A program made the translations under genes and the position numbers. The notes below the pieces were generated by a model, which ran no database searches, was not told the DNA's origin, and worked only from the letters and a program-made list of their open reading frames with translations. From Aldehydirespirator sp965221605 (GTDB lineage Bacteria; Actinomycetota; Acidimicrobiia; Acidimicrobiales; Aldehydirespiratoraceae), in NCBI GenBank assembly GCA_965221605.1, contig CBDCSK010000013.1:488324-552323 (forward strand): a stretch of 64,000 nt of DNA, given 5' to 3'. Below, in pieces: positions 54,590-62,800 of the stretch; positions within the stretch are counted from its first letter, which is position 1, and each line of letters opens with the position of its first letter.

Positions 54590-56641
54590 ATGACATACGA
54601 CGTCAGCACCACCGAGGCGAAACAGCAGACACCATCCACTGACGGCCCGTCGTACGGCGCGCTCGAGATAACCGTCCTGGAAGGCCTGGAGGCCGTGCGG
54701 GAGCGGCCGAGCATGTACATCGGGTCGACGGGACCTACCGGTCTCCACCACCTCGTGTGGGAAGTGGTGGACAACTCGGTGGACGAGGCCATGGCCGGGT
54801 ACTGCACCCGTATCGATGTGACCCTGCATTCCGATGGTTCCTGTGAGGTGGCAGACGACGGGCGTGGCATCCCGGTCGAGCCTCACCCCCTCCACGACCA
54901 GGTGCCGGCGGCGGAGCTGGTGATGACGCTGCTCCACGCGGGAGGCAAGTTCGGCGGTGACGGCTACAAGATCTCAGGCGGACTTCACGGCGTCGGCGTA
55001 TCGGTTGTGAACGCGCTCTCGGCGCGGCTCGAGGTGGACATCTACCGCGCCGGGCAGCGACACCGCATGACCTTCGTCGGCGGGGGACAGGTCGAGGAGG
55101 CCTTGTCGGTTCGGGGCGCGGCTCCGGATATCGGCGGCGAGCCCCGAACCGGGACCACGATCCGCTTCTGGCCCGACCCGGCTGTTCTGGAGGACGTGAC
55201 GTTCCGGTACCAGACCGTGGCTGAGCGGCTGGAGATGATGGCGTTTCTCAACCGGGGCCTGGAGATCCGGGTTCGCGACCTCAGCTCCGGGCCGCACGGA
55301 CATTCGGAGTGGCGATCATTCCGTTACGAGGGCGGCATCAGTGACTACGTCGATCGACTGAACCAGTCGAAGGTGCGCTTGTTCGACGCGGTCGGGCACT
55401 TCTCGGGATCCGAGACCATTGATGACAATCCCCACGAAGTCGAGGTCGCGTTCCAGTGGAACACCGGGTTCAACACCGACGGCCTGCACAGCTTCGCCAA
55501 CGGCATCTCCACGATCGATGGGGGCATGCACGAGCAGGGTTTCCGGGCGGCGCTGACGCGCACCGTCAACGCCTACGCCCGCGAGAAGGGCCTGCTGAAG
55601 GAGAAGGCCGACAACCTGCAGGGCGAGGACATCCGCGAGGGCCTGACCGCCATAGTCAGCGTCAGGATCGGCAAGCCCCAGTTCGAAGGCCAGACCAAGG
55701 CCAAGCTCGGCAACATGTCCATGCGGTCCTTCGTGGAGCGCGTCACCAATCGCTACCTCGCCGAATGGCTCGAGGAGCATCCGGCCGAGGCGAAACGAGC
55801 GGTTGTGAAGGCGGTGGCCGCCTCCGCGGCCCGGGAGGCCGCGGCCAGGGTCCGGTCAGAGGTTCGCTCCAAGTCCCTGCTGGACGGAGCGGGAATGCCC
55901 GACAAGCTCAAGGACTGCACTTCCACCGACTCAGCCCGGCGGGAGCTGTTCATCGTGGAGGGAGACTCCGCCGGAGGATCCGCAGTGCGAGCCCGCGATC
56001 CCGAGACGCAGGCAGTGCTGCCCATCCGGGGCAAGATCCTCAACGTCGAGCGGGCTCGCATCGACCGGATGCTGAAGAACAACGAGATCCAGGCGATCAT
56101 CGCCGCCCTGGGGACCGGCATAGGCGACCTGCACGGCTCCAACGGCAGCTCCAACGGCAGTTCAGCCAATGACGAGGGCTGCGACATCACGAAGGCCAGG
56201 TATCACAAGGTGATCGTGCTCGCCGATGCCGACGTGGACGGGAGCCACATCCGCACACTGCTGCTCACGTTCTTCTACCGCCAGATGCGGCCCCTGGTCG
56301 AAGCCGGTTACGTGTACGTGGCTCAGCCGCCCCTGTACTCCACCAGGGTCTCGAACTCGAAGACGGTGTACCTGCTCGACGATGCCGCCAAGGACGCTTT
56401 TCTGGCCGAGCGGCCCAAGCACAATCGGGAGTTCCAGCGACTGAAGGGCCTCGGCGAGATGGACTGGGACGAGCTGCGCTCGACCACCATGGATCCGCGT
56501 AGCCGCAGCCTTCTGCAGGTATCGGTCGAGGAGGCGGCCATCGCTGATCAGGTGATCTCTGTGCTCATGGGAGACGATGTCGAGTTGCGCAAGAACTTCA
56601 TCGTCACCAACGCCAGAGAAGTCCGGAACCTCGACTTCTAG
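54590..56641 (+). CDS. gyrB: DNA gyrase subunit B
   Basis: 683 aa. GHKL ATPase: LEAVRERPSMYIGSTG, EVVDNSVDEAMAG, DDGRGIPV and GGLHGVGVSVVNAL. TOPRIM: VEGDSAGGSA and DADVDGSHIRTLLLTF. A Ser/Gly/Asn-rich insert (GSNGSSNGSSANDEG) sits just before the second TOPRIM motif. ATG 54590 follows GAGAGG. gyrA follows 21 bp later. Confidence 0.96.
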   Translation: MTYDVSTTEAKQQTPSTDGPSYGALEITVLEGLEAVRERPSMYIGSTGPTGLHHLVWEVVDNSVDEAMAGYCTRIDVTLHSDGSCEVADDGRGIPVEPHPLHDQVPAAELVMTLLHAGGKFGGDGYKISGGLHGVGVSVVNALSARLEVDIYRAGQRHRMTFVGGGQVEEALSVRGAAPDIGGEPRTGTTIRFWPDPAVLEDVTFRYQTVAERLEMMAFLNRGLEIRVRDLSSGPHGHSEWRSFRYEGGISDYVDRLNQSKVRLFDAVGHFSGSETIDDNPHEVEVAFQWNTGFNTDGLHSFANGISTIDGGMHEQGFRAALTRTVNAYAREKGLLKEKADNLQGEDIREGLTAIVSVRIGKPQFEGQTKAKLGNMSMRSFVERVTNRYLAEWLEEHPAEAKRAVVKAVAASAAREAAARVRSEVRSKSLLDGAGMPDKLKDCTSTDSARRELFIVEGDSAGGSAVRARDPETQAVLPIRGKILNVERARIDRMLKNNEIQAIIAALGTGIGDLHGSNGSSNGSSANDEGCDITKARYHKVIVLADADVDGSHIRTLLLTFFYRQMRPLVEAGYVYVAQPPLYSTRVSNSKTVYLLDDAAKDAFLAERPKHNREFQRLKGLGEMDWDELRSTTMDPRSRSLLQVSVEEAAIADQVISVLMGDDVELRKNFIVTNAREVRNLDF

Positions 56642-56662
56642 CCCGGCCACCGGAGCGGTCCG

Positions 56663-58777
56663 ATGAGCGACGCGACCGAAGCAACGGGCGGCGGCCCTGC
56701 CGATCTCATGCCCGGCCAGGGCGCCGGGGTCACTGTCGTCGAGATCCAGGAGGAGATGGAGAGCTCCTTCCTGGAATATGCCATGTCGGTCATCATCAGC
56801 CGGGCTCTCCCCGACGCGCGTGATGGCCTCAAGCCAGTGCACCGCCGGATTCTGTGGTCGATGTACGACCAGGGCTTCCGTCCCGATCGGGGCCATGTGA
56901 AGTGCGCCCGGGTCGTGGGCGATGTGATGGCCCGGTTCCACCCCCACGGCGATGCCGCCATCTACGACGCTCTGGCCCGCATGGCCCAGCCCTTCTCGCT
57001 CCAGCACCCCCTCATCGACTTCCACGGGAACTACGGGTCTCCCGAGGACCCGCCGGCCGCGGCGCGCTACACCGAGTGCCGCCTGGACTCGTTGGCGATG
57101 TCGATGCTCGCCGACATCGGCGAGGACACCGTCGACTTCGTGGACAACTACTCGGGGGACTTCACCGAGCCCGCGGTGCTGCCCGCCCGCCTGCCCAACC
57201 TCCTGGTGAACGGCAGCCAGGGGATCGCCGTGGGCATGGCCACCTCCATCCCCCCTCACAACCTTGGCGAGGTGATCGACGCGGTGGTGCACCTGTTGGA
57301 GCATCCCGACGCCGGCATCGAGGACCTGATGGCGCACCTGCGGGGCCCGGACTTTCCTACGGGCGGTCAGATCCTCGGTCGCAGCGGGTTCGAGTCGGCC
57401 TACCGCACCGGCCGCGGCTCGGTGAAGATGCGCGCCGAGGTGGCGGTCGTCGAGACGGACGGGGCGCGGCAGTCCCTGGTCGTCAGCGCGCTGCCCTACC
57501 AGGTGTCGGCCGGGAACGTCGCCCGCAAGATCGCCGACCTGGTCAACGCCAGGGAGCTGGAAGGCATCGCCGACGTGAACGACGAGTCCTCAGGCGACGA
57601 GACCCGTTTCGTGATCAAGCTCAAGCGCGACGCCAACCCGGAGGTGGTGCTCAACAACCTCTGGAAGCACACTCCGCTGCAGTCGAGCTTCGCCATGAAC
57701 ATGGTGGCGCTGGTCGATGGGGTACCGCGCACGCTCACCCTGCTGGATGCGCTCGGTGCCTACGTCGCGCACCAGGTGGACGTGGTCACCCGCCGGTCGG
57801 AGTTCCGCCTGGCCACGGCCCGGGCCCGGCTCCACATCGTGGAGGGCCTGCTGCGGGCTCTGGGCGCCATCGATGAGATCATCGCGCTGATCCGAGCCAG
57901 CGAGGACACCGCGGCCGCTCGGGCCGGCTTGATGGTCGAGCCGTTCGAGTTCTCCGAGGCGCAGGCCAACCACATCCTCGATATGGCGCTCTCTCGCCTG
58001 ACCCGGCTCGGTGGCAGCCAGCTGGAGGCCGAGGCCGCCGAGAAGCGGAACCTGATCGCTGAACTGGAGGCCCTGCTCGCGGACGAGATGCGGGTGCGGA
58101 TGGCGATCCGCGACGAGCTCCGGGAGATCTCCGAGAAGTTCGGGACCGAGCGCCGGTCGTCGCTCGAGATAGATCCGGGAGAGCTCGACATCGAGGATCT
58201 GATCGACGACGACGACCTGATCTTCACGATGTCGGCGTCGGGCTACGTGAAGACAGTGGCCGTCGACGAGTTCCGCCTCCAGGGCCGTGGTGGGCGTGGC
58301 GTGGCCGGCGCCAAGTTGAAGGAGGCCGACAGCGTCACCCACCTGATCCACACGACCGCCCACTCGTACCTGCTGTTCTTCAGCAACCGGGGTCGGGTGT
58401 ACCGGTTGAAGGCTCACGAGGTGCCGGTGGCCAAGCGCACCGCCCGCGGGACCTCGATCGCCAACCTGCTGTCGTTGCAGGAATCCGAGCGCATCCAGGC
58501 CGTGATCGACACCCGCGACTACGAGACGAACCGCTACCTGTTCTTCGCCACCAAGAACGGCCAGGTAAAGAGAACGAAGCTGACGGCCTACGACTCCTCG
58601 CGAAAGGCTGGGCTGATCGCGATCCACCTCCGGGACGGTGACGAGCTGGTGTCCGTCGTACCCACCGACGGAGTTCACGACATCCTGCTGTCGTCCCGTC
58701 GGGGCCAGACGGCGCGGTTCGCTCAGGACCAGGTACGCGAGATGGGTCGGGTCGCGGCCGGGGTGATCGGGCTGAAG
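56663..58777 (+). CDS. gyrA: DNA gyrase subunit A, 3' end lost at the chimeric join
   Basis: About 705 native residues remain of the usual 820-850. SVIISRALPDARDGLKPVHR, the quinolone-region HPHGDAAIYD (Ala98-Ala99) and catalytic Tyr136 in AARYTECRLD are present; the C-terminal beta-pinwheel breaks off after VAAGVIGLK. From 58778 the frame continues to 59305 only as antisense of rlmN. The final pinwheel blades are therefore missing from this molecule, not from the organism. Confidence 0.93.
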
Positions 58778-58790
58778 TTACTCCACGGCA
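58770..58790. other. Chimeric junction between actinobacterial and cyanobacterial DNA
   Basis: Left of about 58,778 the sequence is high-GC gyrA; right of it is lower-GC, minus-strand rlmN. Both reading frames lose homology within a few bases of each other, and the codon at 58778-58780 (TTA) is already unlike gyrA usage. Confidence 0.85.
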
Positions 58791-59644
58791 TGGTGGGATT
58801 GATCATTGACGCCTGCCAGGAGAACGTACTCAAAACTCACCCGCCGTCCGGTTTGGGCCACATACCCGCGACAGTCCTCCAGCAACTGCTCCAGCGGATA
58901 GGCCGTGGCCGTGGGAATCAGATGTTCCCGCAGCGGCTGATTGGGAGCATGGAGGCTCACAGCCAGGGTGAACTGACTGCGCCCCAACACTTGGTGGGCC
59001 TGTTGCGCAAGGGTGTTGATGCGCTGGGGAATGCCCACGGTGCTGATGGTGATGCGCCGCTGGCCAATGCCCAGGTCACGGCAGAAGCACTGAATGCTGC
59101 TCAACACCGCAACCAGATTGAGCAGGGGCTCTCCCATTCCCATGAACACCACATGGGTAGGTTGACGGCCCATGGCCTCCCCCATGGTGAGCACCTGATC
59201 AATGATCTCGTGACTGGCCAGGGAGCGTTGGAATCCTCCTTTGCCTGTGGCGCAAAAGCGACAGGCCATGGGACACCCCACTTGGCTGGACACGCAGACC
59301 GTTAACCGCTCCCCAGTGGGAATCCCCACAGCTTCCACGGTATTCCCATCCTCAAGCCCTAACAACAGCTTGGTGGTGCCGTCTCCAGCCTGAACCTGCT
59401 GCACCAGCCGAGAGCGCCCAATGCTGACACCCTGATGGGCCTCCCGCCAACGGCGTGGCAGCACAGTGATGGAGCGCAGGTGCCGCACCCCCCGTTGATA
59501 GATCCACTGTTGCAATTGGCGGACACGGTAGGAAGGTTGGCCAGTGGAGGCCAGCCAAGCCTGCAGGTCTTCGGGACTCATTCCCAGTAGCGCCAAGGCT
59601 TTCGGGGCAGGATTCCCGTGGGGAGGATCCCGGTTTACTTCCAC
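58778..59644 (-). CDS. rlmN: 23S rRNA (adenine2503-C2)-methyltransferase RlmN, 3' end lost at the join
   Basis: 288 residues remain of the usual ~345-370. Radical SAM CxxxCxxC in CPMACRFCATGKGGF, VVFMGMGEPLLNL, FTLAVSLHAPNQPLRE and YVLLAGVNDQ are intact; the sequence stops at HHAVE where the family continues for ~50 residues including the second catalytic cysteine. GTG 59644 overlaps the hli stop by 10 bases; an ATG at 59581 is the alternative start. Confidence 0.9.
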   Translation of the reverse strand: MEVNRDPPHGNPAPKALALLGMSPEDLQAWLASTGQPSYRVRQLQQWIYQRGVRHLRSITVLPRRWREAHQGVSIGRSRLVQQVQAGDGTTKLLLGLEDGNTVEAVGIPTGERLTVCVSSQVGCPMACRFCATGKGGFQRSLASHEIIDQVLTMGEAMGRQPTHVVFMGMGEPLLNLVAVLSSIQCFCRDLGIGQRRITISTVGIPQRINTLAQQAHQVLGRSQFTLAVSLHAPNQPLREHLIPTATAYPLEQLLEDCRGYVAQTGRRVSFEYVLLAGVNDQSHHAVE

Positions 59645-59790
59645 ACCAGCAGTCCGTGCCCCAGAAGAATTTCCACCAGCAGTAGAGCCATAAAGCCTAC
59701 CATGGCAATGCGTCCATGGAGTCGCTCCACATGGCGGTGGAACCCGTAAGCAGGCCGACGACGTTGTGGAATGATGCGAGGCTCAACCAT
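59635..59790 (-). CDS. hli: High-light-inducible protein (Hli/Scp family)
   Basis: 51 aa single-helix chlorophyll-binding stress protein of cyanobacteria. After a basic N-terminus it has the signature ERLHGRIAMVGFMALLLVE (ExxHxRxAMxGF), then ends GHGLLVWK. Read on the complement from ATG 59790. It sits between rpoC2 and rlmN, a picocyanobacterial order, and shows that this segment comes from a photosynthetic cyanobacterium. Confidence 0.92.
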   Translation of the reverse strand: MVEPRIIPQRRRPAYGFHRHVERLHGRIAMVGFMALLLVEILLGHGLLVWK

Positions 59791-59820
59791 GGCAATCGAA
59801 GAGGGTAAGGGGAATCAAGG

Positions 59821-62800
59821 CTAAGATTCACCCCTCTCATCCATGGGCTGAGGCTGGTCTGTTTCCAGGGCTTCTGCCTGTGGGCTGTCATGGGTGATGT
59901 CCTCCTCCGAGTTCTTCAGGCGTTCTTCAGCCTCTTCTACTGTAGGAAGGATTGCGGACGGAAAACCTGTGTCCACCTGGTCCTGGTGCTCACCCGGGAG
60001 GGTCAAGGCAGCAGTGCTGGCGCTGACATCATCAATCCGATGGCGGGCTTTGCGCAGCTGCTCATCGGATGGGTCATCCAGAACGGGAGCAGAATGGCTG
60101 GGAACAGGAATCTCCACCGTATAGTCCGGCCGCAAACTGGACATGCGACGATAACCAGTTTGATCATCGTCAAGAATGTCGGGATGGGGGCCGGCCTCAT
60201 CCCGCAACTGATCATCAAAGCCATCAAAACCTGTACCCGCAGGAATCAGACGGCCAATGATCACATTCTCCTTCAGGCCACGGAGCAAATCGCTTTTGCC
60301 CTCAATGGCCGCCTCCGTCAGGACCCGAGTGGTTTCCTGGAAACTGGCAGCGGAGATAAAGCTATCGGTATTGAGAGAAGCCTTGGTGATGCCCAGAAGC
60401 ATGGGGGAGAACTGGGCTTCCATGCCACCGGTCACAGCGATGGCTGCATTGACTTTGGCTACTTCGGGAAGCTCCACCAGCTCCCCAGGGAGAAGAGTGG
60501 TGTCCCCAGCATCTTCAATACGCACCTTGCTGGTCATTTGGCGCACGATCACCTCAATGTGCTTGTTATCAATGGTGACCCCCTGAGACCGATACACCGA
60601 CTGCACCTCATCAACCAGGCGCTGCTGCACAGTAGCAATGGCACCTTGGGCGGCCTCCATTGTGGAGTGACGACGGCGCAGCAAGTCCTTGAAGTGAGTC
60701 TCCAGGAGCTCGTGGGGATTGATGGGTCCATCGGTTAGTGCGCTTCCCGCCTGGACCTGATGACCATCGGAAACCATGACATTGCGCCCCAAGGGGATGT
60801 CATAAACGTGGACACGGTCGTCTTCCGTCATCATGGGCGGCCCAACCACAGCAGGCACCTTGGTCGAGGCAGGGGGCTCCATCTCCCGGATCAGCGCAAT
60901 AAGCTCACCTTTCTTGAGCTGAGCCAGGGGTGGAGGTGGAGGAAGAATCCCCGCCTGGCTAAGCTTTTGGCAGAGTTCAGCCTTTTTAGCGAACTGACTC
61001 TGCTTTGAAAATGGCTTCAAATCATGCTCCTTGCAGAGTTTTTCCAGTGTCTTGATGGATTGCTGCTCAAGACTTTGTCGCAGCAGGATTGAAGCTTGCT
61101 CTCCTATGGGATCAAGCTTGTCTGCAAGTTGTACAAGCTGCGGCCGATCCAAATTCTCCAAGGGACGTGGTGGGGCTTGCACACCAGCGTTCTTCAGGGC
61201 TGCGCAAAGCGCTGACTTGTTGAGCTTGGAATAAGCTTTCAGTCCATGCTTCTTGCAATACTGCTTGAGTTGACGAGATGATTGATCGGCAAAGCGACCT
61301 TCCAGGAAAGCGGCTCGCTTCTCCTGAGAAGGGTCGATTTTATTAATAAAAGCGATGAGGGCTTTTTCGTTTTGTGCGTTAATCGAGGCGGCTGGCATCA
61401 AGACACCCGCATCTTCCAAGCACCGAATAAGTACCGTCTTTTTCCCCTTCTGCTTCGGGGTGATGGTATGAACATTATGTTTTTTGCTCAGTTCTTCTAG
61501 TTCAGCCAGTGTTTTTTGGTTGAAGTTGCCCTTAAGCAGCTTGGCACGCTGCACTCCGGAAGGATCCAGCTTCTCCACAAGCTCAATCAATTGCTCAGCC
61601 TTGAGGTCCTGCAGCGCTGGGGGTGGTGCCGTGACGCCAGCCCGCTCCAGCCTGCGGCAGAGCTCCGGCTTCTTCCATTGGGTGTAGCCCTTCAGGCCAT
61701 GGCAACGGCAGAGATCCTGCAGGGCCTTTACCATCATTGTACCCAACTCACCCACACCCAGGAGTGCTGTCTTGTATTGATCTTCATCCCATGGGGCCGG
61801 CCTGCTTACCTTGGTCGCCCTCCCAATGCTGGGGTCTGGAGGGATGTCATAGGAACCATCTCCTTGTTGATCTTCAATAACTTTGACCAACACTTCTTCA
61901 TCCTCACCAATCTCCAGTTTCACGTGCCCCGAACTCTGACACAGCACAGAAGCATCGCGAGGCCGACGGGCTTCAAGCAATTCTTCAATACGGGGCAGGC
62001 CTTGCACAATATCACCTGTTTTGGCGCGCTCAAACACCAATAGGGCAAGGGCATCACCGCGCTGCACCAGACCACCGTCCCGAACATGAAGGATGGATTC
62101 CGGGGAAACCATATAGGGGCGGCCAACACGGAGGCGCAACCAACCGGGACGAATAGCTTCCACCACGCCACTGGTGGGGGAGGTGGCATGAACCTCGCCA
62201 ATTACCACAATGCCGGATCGTTTCGTCTTCAAACCTGGGACCACTATATCGCCACGCCTGACATATTGCCCTTGCTGCACCTGAAGCGGGGTTTGGGTAC
62301 GGTTAATCTGGTAAATATCTTGCGAGAGGGGACTGATCAAAAGAGCAGAGCCTTGGGGAGTTTCTACAGACTGAACATAGGTCAATGCATCTGTAATGAA
62401 GTCATCCACTAAAGCGATACCTGGATTCACTAAAATACCTTTATGAAAACGCTTCAGGATACTTTGATTATCGCAGAGATGCTGTTCTCCAGAAAGAATG
62501 GTAATGCTCTTATCTGTAAGAACTGCCACACCTTCCCTTTGGCTTGTGATGGGAGCCTCGGTCAAGCGTGCTCCAGGTTCTACCCATTGTCCATCAGTAA
62601 TCAACAAGCTCACATCTAAGTTGAACACATAAATGTCTTCTGGAATCTTAAATGTTTTAGCATCTACTGGGCTCAATAAAAGGGCAGAGCCTTCTGGGGT
62701 ATCAACAGATTGAACATAGATTGCAGAGAAGTTTTGAGATCTTTCTGAATTTTTAGATGGATTTTCAGAAATCATTTTATCATTCATATCAGACAGCAAG

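Noticed and set aside
56663..59305. 880-aa fused GyrA reading frame
   Set aside because: Homology to GyrA ends at 58,777; the remainder is antisense to rlmN, so it is a product of the chimeric join.
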